Shown here piece by piece: positions 41,750 through 48,363 of a DNA stretch of 64,000 nt. A program made the translations under genes and the position numbers. The DNA is from JACPVU01 sp964373255 (GTDB taxonomy: Archaea > Aenigmatarchaeota > Aenigmatarchaeia > GW2011-AR5): the NCBI GenBank assembly GCA_964373255.1, contig CAYJTG010000006.1, positions 17,432 through 81,431 of the forward strand. Direction: 5' to 3'. The notes below the pieces were generated by a model, which was not told the origin of the DNA, did not search any database, and saw only the letters and a program-made list of their open reading frames with translations. The number at the start of each line of letters is the position of its first letter. The first letter of the stretch is position 1.

Positions 41750-41885
41750 CTTCTTTAAAAAAGAAGTTTAAGCAAAAATTTTAGGAAAGGATTAAGTCTA
41801 GACACACAGAAAGCAAAGCTTTCTGGTGCACCAAAGAACCTTTGGTTCTTTGCGTGTTATAAGGGAAACCTTAGGTTTCCCTTAA
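41750..41885. repeat. Cluster of four short perfect hairpins after tRNA-Leu
   Basis: CTTCTTT/AAAGAAG, CAGAAAGC-AAA-GCTTTCTG, CAAAGAACC-TTT-GGTTCTTTG and AAGGGAAACC-TTA-GGTTTCCCTT in a row. Stems are 7-10 bp and loops 2-3 nt. Same style as 12231 and 31316. Lies between tRNA-Leu and L18e; may process or terminate the tRNA transcript, or be a family of very small repeats. Confidence 0.5.
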
Positions 41886-41904
41886 TGTAGAAGGTGCAAT
41901 AAAC

Positions 41905-42249
41905 ATGCCCCATCCATCAGGTCCGACCAACAGGAACGTGAAAAAGCTTGTTGTGGAATTAAAGAGAACAAAGGACAGGTTTTATCTAGGCGTTGCGAGA
42001 AGTCTGGAAAAGTCGAGAAGGAGCAAAAAGCCGGTGAATATAGGCAAGCTTAAAAAATTGTCGAAGAAATACGACAGCTTTATTGTTCCTGGAAAGGTTC
42101 TTGGCATCGGTGACATCGACAAGGCCGTAGACGTTTATGCGTGGGCGTTCTCAAAAGATGCGGGAGCGAAAATAAAAAAGGCCGGCGGCAACGCATTCCC
42201 GCTTGCCCAGATAATTAAAGACAACGCAAAAGGCAGGGTTGTGTTATGA
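41905..42249 (+). CDS. rpl18e: Ribosomal protein L18e
   Basis: 114 residues. KKSRRSKKPVNIGKLKKL..YDSFIVPGKVLGIGDIDKAVDVYAWAFSKDAGAKIKKAGG is the L18e/L15 core. GGTGCaataaac precedes the start. The stop overlaps the next gene start. Confidence 0.95.
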   Translation: MPHPSGPTNRNVKKLVVELKRTKDRFYLGVARSLEKSRRSKKPVNIGKLKKLSKKYDSFIVPGKVLGIGDIDKAVDVYAWAFSKDAGAKIKKAGGNAFPLAQIIKDNAKGRVVL

Positions 42250-42632
42250 TGAAAGACATAGAAAGCTCTGCTGATGAATTTCTGCGAAGAGTTGATGCTG
42301 CACTTGCTTATAATGTTCCAAAAGCTACGCCTATACTTGTCTCGTGGAGGGGTGGCACATATTTTGGGTCGCTACAGAACGTATACCCAGAATATAGTAG
42401 TGAAATGGTCCTACTTAGCAAAACATCTAGTTCACTAAATCCAGGATTTGTTAAAGGTATTGAAAAAAAGAAACCTGGAATAGAAATTTTACATGCGGAT
42501 GAAAAGTTAGATATCAGAGGCCGCCAGCATATTTTGAGAAAAATTGACAACGAACTAACTTATATGACAGACGATCAAACAAAATATGCCATAAAAAACC
42601 CTAAAGTATTTGCAGAATTTGTCCTAAATTAG
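42246..42632 (+). CDS. Unrecognised 128-residue protein between L18e and L13
   Basis: Starts ATGATG overlapping the L18e stop. Soluble, AT-rich, no motif recognised (ILVSWRGGTYFGSLQNVYPEYSS in the middle). It ends 16 bp before the L13 start. One of the interleaved orphan genes. Confidence 0.55.
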   Translation: MMKDIESSADEFLRRVDAALAYNVPKATPILVSWRGGTYFGSLQNVYPEYSSEMVLLSKTSSSLNPGFVKGIEKKKPGIEILHADEKLDIRGRQHILRKIDNELTYMTDDQTKYAIKNPKVFAEFVLN

Positions 42633-42648
42633 ATACAGGTGTTGTAAA

Positions 42649-43056
42649 ATGAAAATAATAGATGGCCATAATGCGGTGCTTGGACGACTGGCGTCCAATA
42701 CAGCAAAGCACTTGCTGAAAGGCGAAGAGGTAGCAATAGTCAACGCCGAAAAGGTGATAATTACAGGAGACCCAAAACGGGTTGTAGGAAAATACCTAAA
42801 AATGCGCCGTCTTGGCAGCCCCCAGCATGGGCCATTTTTTCCAAAGCAGCCTGACGCCATACTGCGAAGGACGGTAAGGGGAATGATGCCCTACAAAACG
42901 CCCAAGGGAAGGGTTGCCATGAAAAGGCTTCATATTTTTGTTCGTATCCCTGATCATCTCAAGAATGAAGGCATCGACAAAGCGGCCACAAAGCCAGTTA
43001 AAAGCAACTACATAAGATTAGGTGATGTCGCAAAGACAATAGGATGGAAAGAATAA
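42649..43056 (+). CDS. rpl13: Ribosomal protein L13
   Basis: 135 residues: IIDGHNAVLGRLASNTAKHLLKGEEVAIVNAEKVIITG and RTVRGMMPYKTPKGRVAMKRLHIFVRIPD are L13 blocks. Ribosome binding site GGTGTtgtaaa. Confidence 0.96.
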   Translation: MKIIDGHNAVLGRLASNTAKHLLKGEEVAIVNAEKVIITGDPKRVVGKYLKMRRLGSPQHGPFFPKQPDAILRRTVRGMMPYKTPKGRVAMKRLHIFVRIPDHLKNEGIDKAATKPVKSNYIRLGDVAKTIGWKE

Positions 43057-43088
43057 TTTCGACTAAGAGAATTAAAGGGTGATGCGAA

Positions 43089-43175
43089 ATGAACTTATTG
43101 ATACGCAATGAAGAAAGAGAAGCGCGTTACGATAGAATGATGCAAGAAGTAAAAATTGAAATGGCCAGAATCTGA
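43089..43175 (+). CDS. Possible 28-residue peptide between L13 and S9
   Basis: GGTGATgcgaa precedes an ATG encoding NLLIRNEEREARYDRMMQEV..., a charged helical peptide; the stop lies 12 bp before the S9 start. The perfect ribosome binding site is the main support; its role could be translational coupling only. Confidence 0.35.
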   Translation: MNLLIRNEEREARYDRMMQEVKIEMARI

Positions 43176-43187
43176 TTGGTGATACTT

Positions 43188-43628
43188 ATGACAGAAGAAC
43201 AAAAAACCGAGAAAAAGAAAAAGACGAAGGTCGTTCAGGCAAGGGGAACGAGAAAAAAGGCCGTTGCACGCGCTACGATAAGAGAGGGCAAGGGCATGAT
43301 AAGGATCAATTCTGTACCCATCGACCTCATAGAACCCAGGTACAGAAACATGCGCATAAAAGAAGTTGTAATGATTGCCGGCGATCTTGTGCACAACGTT
43401 GATATCGACGTCAACGTCACAGGTGGTGGCGTCTGGGGCCAGGCCAATGCAGCAAGAACCGCTATTGCAAATGCCCTTGTGAAATGGACAAAGAACGAGA
43501 AGCTCAGACACATGTATATTGATTACGACAGAAGCCTGCTGATATCTGATTCAAGAAGAACAGAGCCGCACAAACCAAGCAGATCGACGGCTGGGCCGCG
43601 CAGGTCGAAACAACAATCTAAACGATAA
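43188..43628 (+). CDS. rps9: Ribosomal protein S9
   Basis: 146 residues. VVQARGTRKKAVARATIREGKGMIRINSVP, VNVTGGGVWGQANAARTAIANALVKW and the Arg/Lys tail ending SDSRRTEPHKPSRSTAGPRR. GGTGATactt precedes ATG 43188. The tail continues slightly beyond the usual terminal K-R, ending SKQQSKR. Confidence 0.96.
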   Translation: MTEEQKTEKKKKTKVVQARGTRKKAVARATIREGKGMIRINSVPIDLIEPRYRNMRIKEVVMIAGDLVHNVDIDVNVTGGGVWGQANAARTAIANALVKWTKNEKLRHMYIDYDRSLLISDSRRTEPHKPSRSTAGPRRSKQQSKR

Positions 43629-44189
43629 TATTTTCATCTATGCAGAACAAAAAGTAACACGTTCTTTTTCAATTATCTGCTAAAAAATCTGGATGAATTC
43701 CTATCATTTTTACCTGACAAACAGATATTTTTTGCTGGTCTATTCGATGCCGAGGGAAATGTTTCTTTAGAAGATAGATACTTCAGATGGGCTTGTAAAA
43801 ATAATAAGGAAGTCGAAATTTACAAAAAACATCTATCCGAATTAGGTCTGTTCAAACGGTACGACGGAGCAAGCTTAATTACAGACAACAGAGAGATATT
43901 TGTCCAAGAAATATATACGCATATAAAACATAAAGCCAAAATAAATAGAATAAAATTATTATTTTTCAATAAAGGGTTTCTGGAAGATCGTTTTAAAAAG
44001 CTTTTGATTTGTATAAATGATACCCCAGGAAAAACGGTATCAGAAATCAATAAAATATTTTCCAGAAAGAAAACATGGCCACAACTGAAATTTTTGTATG
44101 ATTGTGGATACTTAACACGAGAAGGTTATCCAATGAAATTATACATAACTGAAAAAGGCTTACGTGAGATCAGGAGGGAAGGGCAATGA
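43629..44189 (+). pseudogene. LAGLIDADG homing endonuclease without a start codon
   Basis: An open frame of 186 codons follows the S9 stop in the same frame and ends overlapping the rpoN ATG. It encodes FFAGLFDAEGNVSLEDRYFRWACKNN, a LAGLIDADG motif, and KTVSEINKIFSRKKTWPQLKFLYDCGYLTREGYPMKLYITEKG, a winged-helix-like end. No ATG or GTG precedes the motif. It is either a remnant, expressed by S9 readthrough, or started at a rare codon. It is AT-rich. The second catalytic motif is unclear. Confidence 0.7.
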
Positions 44190-44381
44190 TTATACCAGTC
44201 CGCTGTCTTTAGCTGTGGCAAGCCTGTCGGTGGCCTGTGGGAAAAATACAAAGAAAGAGTAGCAGCAGGCGAATCGCCGGATAAGGTATTGAACGACCTG
44301 GGCCTTGAACGTTATTGCTGCCGCGCGCTATTTCTATCACACAAAGATATAATCAAGAAGATATCGAGGTTCAGGGTTTAA
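44186..44381 (+). CDS. rpoN: RNA polymerase subunit N (Rpb10) with +1 frameshift
   Basis: Zero frame reads MIIPVRCL then TAG at 44210. Shifting +1 at CTT-TAG-C (44207-44213) gives MIIPVRC(L)SCGKPVGGLWEKYKERVAAGESPDKVLNDLGLERYCCRALFLSHKDIIKKISRFRV, a complete RpoN with its CxxC and CC zinc ligands. The site matches the arrangement of the bacterial prfB +1 frameshift (CUU-stop-C). Programmed frameshift, sequencing indel or pseudogene are the options; conservation after the shift argues for function. GGAGG precedes the ATG. Confidence 0.8.
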
Positions 44382-44839
44382 ATTCTTTTATAATGCCTTC
44401 TCATAAAACGTGATTTTGCGTCAAGGTATTTTCTGTGTTCTTTCAAGTTCGACAGCGTTTCATTTACCGTGTCATCGATTATAGCCAATGACGTATCGAA
44501 TTCCGACAGCAATGTGTCGCTCTGCTTTGCAAGCTCCTTCTTTGTGAAAGAATTGTGATTCTTTAATAATTTGTCAAGCTCTTTAGACGCCTCTTGAAGG
44601 TTCTTTCTGGCCTCGAGAAGCTTTGGCCATGACATAATAAGAAATAGGGCAGAAATTATAAGAATGAAGCGGTGACCTGCCATAGCCTGTCTTCTGTTGG
44701 CATCTCGTGCATCACAGCGATGCAGTCTCTGACATGCCATGGCGCATTTGTCTATGCACTTATAAATTAGCTTGCACCCGTACGTGCTGAGCCGTTTCAT
44801 TCGGACCGCTTTGTGATTTACACAAAGCCTGAATTTCAT
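44378..44839 (-). CDS. Unrecognised membrane-anchored coiled-coil protein
   Basis: 153 residues from the second ATG. N-terminal part is cysteine-rich (CKLIYKCIDKCAMACQRLHRC), then one transmembrane helix (HRFILIISALFLIMSW) and a helical coiled coil (LLEARKNLQEASKELDKLLKN...). An alternative start at MAGHRF would remove the Cys-rich part. Its 3' end overlaps the rpoN 3' end by 4 bp. Confidence 0.5.
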   Translation of the reverse strand: MKFRLCVNHKAVRMKRLSTYGCKLIYKCIDKCAMACQRLHRCDARDANRRQAMAGHRFILIISALFLIMSWPKLLEARKNLQEASKELDKLLKNHNSFTKKELAKQSDTLLSEFDTSLAIIDDTVNETLSNLKEHRKYLDAKSRFMRRHYKRI

Positions 44840-44879
44840 TAAATGCACGCCATAAAAGTTTTACCCTTTAGAGCCTGCA

Positions 44880-45121
44880 TTCTTCCATTCAGCGCCGATG
44901 TCGTTTCTGTTCTTACCCTTTCGGGAACCTGATTTTACTCAGGTCAGCAGTTGCAACTAAGCAACGAATCTCTAGAAAACAGATTTTTTGTCTATTTTCA
45001 TGATTCCATACTGTTAAGCGCCTTGAAAAGGTGCTTGGGTGGACAGAGCTTCCTCAGTGAAAAATCTTACGATTTTTCACCGATAGCAGCCTAGCAGGTC
45101 ACCGATACTATAATGGAAGAA
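44880..45121 (-). ncRNA. rnpB: Candidate RNase P RNA, compact
   Basis: 242 nt with terminal helix TTCTTCCATT/AATGGAAGAA (P1-like), a strong early hairpin GTGAAAAATC-GTAA-GATTTTTCAC (P3-like), followed at once by TGAGGAAGCTCTGTCCACCC, close to RNase P conserved region I, and near the 3' end AACAGAAACGACATCGG, resembling region V (ACAGAA). TGTC/GACA plus GCT/GGC could make P4. A CCC-GAAA-GGG tetraloop hairpin lies between. Typical archaeal RNAs are longer, and the P4 pairing is irregular, so the call is moderate. Confidence 0.55.
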
Positions 45122-45175
45122 GAGTTAATAAGGATTATGGTAATCATGTAAAGAAAATATTTTCTTGCCATTGTT

Positions 45176-45529
45176 CTACTTCAATTCGTGGAGCGAGAAA
45201 ATACCATCTGCAAGATCACTAAAATAACTTGATTTATTTTCGCGCTTTAGGCGCAATTCATTTGTTGTAAAATCTTTCCCTTGATCAAAGTGTGATATGA
45301 CGTAAGAAAGCTTGCTTTGACGCACGGCTTCATGCAGCTCGCGCCTCATAGAATAAAGCGAAAAAGCGTATTCTGCGCATTCCCTACATTTGGAGAGGTG
45401 CCTTCCAACTTTTACTATAGCACTCTGACCCTCGGTTTCGTATAGGTCCAGACATTCAAATATAAAATAATTTATTTTTCTTCTTGTTACCGACGGCTCG
45501 TATTTGTCGCATATTATTGGGCGTATCAT
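45176..45529 (-). CDS. Small protein with HxxxCxxC zinc-binding motif
   Basis: 117 residues; VGRHLSKCRECAEYAFSLYSMRRELHEAV resembles the zinc-binding anti-sigma (zf-HC2) motif H-x3-C-x2-C. The remainder is not recognised. TTGATtact before 45529 supports this start. Next to the candidate RNase P RNA, on the same strand. Confidence 0.5.
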   Translation of the reverse strand: MIRPIICDKYEPSVTRRKINYFIFECLDLYETEGQSAIVKVGRHLSKCRECAEYAFSLYSMRRELHEAVRQSKLSYVISHFDQGKDFTTNELRLKRENKSSYFSDLADGIFSLHELK

Positions 45530-45548
45530 AGTAATCAATTGCCAATTT

Positions 45549-45959
45549 TTATTGGCATGTATGGCACGGCTGGCACGGGAAGTCCCTGTTCAGATCGCGT
45601 ATCGGTATTTCTACCCTTCCGCTTACAGGCCTGTGCGGCAGCTCCTTCAGGGGCACTCGAGAAACAGAAAATCTCAGCCCGGGGCCTATGTTGGGGCGGA
45701 AGTTTGTCGCAAATAAAACCGTGGGCAATTGCGCTCTTTGTGTAGGCAGGCTCGGCGTGTTTGCCTGTACGCTTACGGATACTGGGGATTCCCTGATGTT
45801 TATCGGCGGGAAATTCGTGGATACAACCGCGCCTACAGGCTGCGGCTCTGATACAACAGGCCTGAGCTTGTGCATTGTGACTATTATTGTCGTGTCTGCA
45901 TAAGCTATGGGCATGACTAAGAATGAAAGCATTATGACCGTTATTATTGCAATCTTCAT
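45549..45959 (-). CDS. Secreted protein of unknown function
   Basis: 136 residues with a clear signal peptide (MKIAIITVIMLSFLVMPIAYA), then a Pro/Val/Ser-rich, probably extended chain (LRPVVSEPQPVGAVV...) ending CQPCHTCQ with three cysteines. Start at MKIAII chosen by the signal peptide; the upstream frame runs toward the mobile element at 45994. Confidence 0.55.
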   Translation of the reverse strand: MKIAIITVIMLSFLVMPIAYADTTIIVTMHKLRPVVSEPQPVGAVVSTNFPPINIRESPVSVSVQANTPSLPTQRAQLPTVLFATNFRPNIGPGLRFSVSRVPLKELPHRPVSGRVEIPIRDLNRDFPCQPCHTCQ

Positions 45960-45993
45960 GCTTAGACTATAAGCGAAAAGGATAAAAACGCAA

Positions 45994-46154
45994 AGCTTCT
46001 TAAAAATGCTCAAGGAAAGCATCGGCGTAGACCCATACGTCTATCGACGTTATGGGTCAGCTAGAGGCATTGTCTGAACAGATAGACGCACTTCGTGCGT
46101 CAGTTTGTTTCAATGCCTCACGCCGATGCTTTCTCAAAGGGTTTCTAAGAAGCT
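45994..46154 (-). mobile_element. Three-way-junction element, family A copy 5 (extended, core inverted)
   Basis: 161 bp. Ends AGCTTCTTA / TAAGAAGCT; inner stem GCATCGGCGT/ACGCCGATGC, changed on both sides relative to GCATCGACGT, so pairing is kept. Arms ACCCATACGTC/GACGTTATGGGT and GAGGCATTG/CAATGCCTC, the latter carrying the apical hairpin GACGCAC-TTC-GTGCGTC. The internal-loop sequence TGCTCAA is on the opposite side to most copies. Flanks AAACGCAA and AAATGCAA (7 of 8). Confidence 0.88.
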
Positions 46155-46165
46155 AAATGCAAAAA

Positions 46166-46315
46166 TGGGCTCGCCCGGATTTGAACCGGGGTCGCGAGCT
46201 TTTTCTTGAACTTTCCTTTTGATTGAACTTTTTGGAAAAGTTCACCCGAAGCTCGAATCAAAGCCGTATGAGATGCGGAGCATCTCATGCACTAACCAAG
46301 CTAGACTACGAGCCC
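46166..46315 (-). tRNA. tRNA-Pro(CGG) with two probable introns
   Basis: Acceptor GGGCTCG/CGAGCCC, A73, T arm CCCGG-TTCAAAT-CCGGG. Anticodon stem CGAGC/GCTCG with loop TTCGGG+A (anticodon CGG) requires removal of 44 nt (46201-46244) at 37/38. The D arm closes (GTC with GAT) only if about 30 nt containing the 9-bp hairpin ATGAGATGC-TCC-GCATCTCAT are removed from the D loop (about 46261-46293). The anticodon intron is nearly the same sequence as the tRNA-Leu T-loop intron. Confidence 0.75.
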
Positions 46316-46349
46316 AATTGAATATCGTTACCATCAAGCGATTAAAACC

Positions 46350-46808
46350 TTATTTCAGACGATCAAGTTTTTCCACAAACCTTTTCGGATATTTCAGAAG
46401 CAATCTTTTCTTTGCCTCGTCAATATCAACCCATTCCCATTCAGAGTGCTCCCAGCTAAGTTTGAAATTGCCTTTTCCTGCAAGTTTAGCCCTGTACACG
46501 ACAAGCATAAGAAACAAATTTTTGTCATTAGCGTCGCGAAAATTGGATATAGCAACATCGAAAAGTTCGATTGGCTCAACTTTTGTGTGGATCTCTTCGT
46601 TAACTTCCCGAACAAGAGCTTTCTGGATGTCTTCTTCGGCTCGTATCTTGCCACCTGGAAAGTCCCAGAACTTGAAATTCTGCTTCAAGACCTTCGGGAT
46701 TTTCTTTCCTGCTTTAATGAGAAGGATTTTTCCTTCATCATTCATTACAAGAGCTTTGATCCCAACATGGAATTTTGCATTTTGTTTCACTTTTCTCACC
46801 ATTACCAT
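46350..46808 (-). CDS. NUDIX hydrolase
   Basis: 152 residues. NUDIX box GGKIRAEEDIQKALVREVNEEI (G-x5-E-x7-R-E-x2-E-E) at residues about 53-74. Hydrolyses a nucleoside diphosphate derivative; substrate unknown. Start ATGGTAATG at 46808 or two codons later. Confidence 0.88.
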   Translation of the reverse strand: MVMVRKVKQNAKFHVGIKALVMNDEGKILLIKAGKKIPKVLKQNFKFWDFPGGKIRAEEDIQKALVREVNEEIHTKVEPIELFDVAISNFRDANDKNLFLMLVVYRAKLAGKGNFKLSWEHSEWEWVDIDEAKKRLLLKYPKRFVEKLDRLK

Positions 46809-46819
46809 TCAATTACCTG

Positions 46820-46861
46820 TGTACTTAACCAAGCCAGCCACCATAACGAGATGACGAGCCC
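46820..46861 (-). other. Degenerate tRNA 5' fragment
   Basis: GGGCTCGT followed about 15 nt later by GGCTTGGTTAAGT copies the acceptor start and D loop of the tRNA-Pro lying about 550 bp away, without the rest of the tRNA. It is probably a duplicated remnant. No matching 3' half was found nearby. Confidence 0.3.
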
Positions 46862-46866
46862 AAAAA

Positions 46867-47454
46867 TCATATCTTCCTCGCGAACGTCAGAAAACCGGTG
46901 TGCACGAGCTGGGAATGTATCGGGTGCGAGTAACCACGGGTGTCGACCTTCCACTCGCGCTGGATGTTTTCAACGGTCTTTATAATCTTTAATCCCGTCT
47001 TCTCTATCGCTTTCCTGCACGCTATCTGCTGCTCGATGTGCGGGCTGTAGACAGCAAGAAAGCCGTTTTGCTTCAGCGCGTAGAAGCATTTTTTCACGAG
47101 CTTTTCAGCGCCCTTCATGTCCACCGTTATTAAGTCATAGTTCTTGCCTGTAAATTTCTCGGCGGGCTTGTTTACAACTTTAATATTTTTCAGCCCGCTT
47201 TTTTCAATATTCTCTTTTATTATTTGCGCATTTTTCTTTTCGATCTCGTACGTTGTAATTTTTCCTTGTGTGAGTAGGTTTGCCAAAAATAAAGACAAAA
47301 AGCCCGAGCCTCCGCCCAGGTCCAGGCAAACCCAGTCAGGCATAAGCCCGGTTTCCGCTACTACGGACCCCGCGTCCTTTCTTGTGATGATCTGCGGGCC
47401 CCGCTTGAGCTTGACGTCCTTGATGCTCAGTGTTTTTTTCTCTGGTTTATTCAT
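46867..47454 (-). CDS. trmI: TrmI-like tRNA m1A methyltransferase
   Basis: 195 residues. KRGPQIITRKDAGSVVAETGLMPDWVCLDLGGGSGFLSLFLANLL is the SAM-binding core, and HPIHSQLVHTGFLTFARK the C-terminal signature of archaeal TrmI (m1A57/58 in the tRNA T loop). It lacks part of the N-terminal domain found in longer TrmI (about 250 residues). Neighbours a tRNA gene. Confidence 0.82.
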   Translation of the reverse strand: MNKPEKKTLSIKDVKLKRGPQIITRKDAGSVVAETGLMPDWVCLDLGGGSGFLSLFLANLLTQGKITTYEIEKKNAQIIKENIEKSGLKNIKVVNKPAEKFTGKNYDLITVDMKGAEKLVKKCFYALKQNGFLAVYSPHIEQQIACRKAIEKTGLKIIKTVENIQREWKVDTRGYSHPIHSQLVHTGFLTFARKI

Positions 47455-47534
47455 CTGGATACGCCTGCTGCAGAGAGAAGAGACGCATGAAGAGTAATTG
47501 TATGAAAGCGATTTAAATTTGCAAGAAGCATTCC

Positions 47535-48269
47535 TTACTTCCCGAACCTTCTTTTTCTTTTTGAGAATTCACTCAGAGCGGCGGCGAAGTCTTTCCTGCT
47601 GAGCTCGGGCCATTTTTTGTCCGTGAAAATCAGCTCTGAATAGGCCGACTGGAACGGCAGAAAGTTTGATAGCCTTTTTTCGCCGCCTGTCCTGAAGATC
47701 ATGTCAGGATACGGTTGGCCGTTTGTGTACAGATGGGCTTTGATTAGCGTTTCATTGACGTCGCTTGGTTTTATTATGCCCTTCAGCCCCTTGAGAAGTA
47801 TCTTTTTGGCGGCGTCAACGATTTCCTGCTGGCCGCCATAGACAAGGGCTACATTCATTATGTGGCTGCTGTAGTCTGCTGTCGCCTTCTCAACTTCGTG
47901 AAGCTTTTTTTGCAGGCGTTTTGGAAGGAGATAGACACGGCCTATGAATTTCACCTTTACGTTGAACCTGTGGATAACATGGTTTTTGTTGCGCAGAACG
48001 TTGTCGGCTTCTTTATCCAAGTACGCCAGAATCATTTTCAGTTCCTCTTTTGGCCTTGTTGTAAGATTTTCAAAGGAAAGGGTGTAGGCTGTTATGTATT
48101 TTATGCCGGCCTCGCACGCCCATTGCAGCACTTCTCGCGTCTTCCCCAGGCCGTACTTGTGGCCTATCCAGGCCTTTTTCATAAGCACCTTTGCGAAACG
48201 CCTGTTGCCGTCGAGTATTATGCCCAGATGAGAGGGTGTAATTGTTTCTTTCATATTGGTATCATTCAT
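47535..48269 (-). CDS. uppS: Cis-prenyltransferase (undecaprenyl/dolichyl diphosphate synthase type)
   Basis: 244 residues. LGIILDGNRRFAK (catalytic Asp), YTLSFENLTTRPKEEL, PDMIFRTGGEKRLSNFLPFQSAYSELIFTDKKWPEL contain all family motifs. Makes the long-chain polyprenyl carrier used by glycosyltransferases such as the one at 6.0 kb. Confidence 0.95.
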   Translation of the reverse strand: MNDTNMKETITPSHLGIILDGNRRFAKVLMKKAWIGHKYGLGKTREVLQWACEAGIKYITAYTLSFENLTTRPKEELKMILAYLDKEADNVLRNKNHVIHRFNVKVKFIGRVYLLPKRLQKKLHEVEKATADYSSHIMNVALVYGGQQEIVDAAKKILLKGLKGIIKPSDVNETLIKAHLYTNGQPYPDMIFRTGGEKRLSNFLPFQSAYSELIFTDKKWPELSRKDFAAALSEFSKRKRRFGK

Positions 48270-48363
48270 AATGTTTCACCATTATTTGCAAAAAACATAC
48301 TTAGTCCTAAAACTACATGACAGGTAATAATTTAAATACTGTGGTGTTCCAGTTGATAGGTAT

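Noticed and set aside
46820..46861. Split tRNA gene half
   Set aside because: No complementary 3' half with matching leader was found in the window, and an insertion disrupts the D arm.
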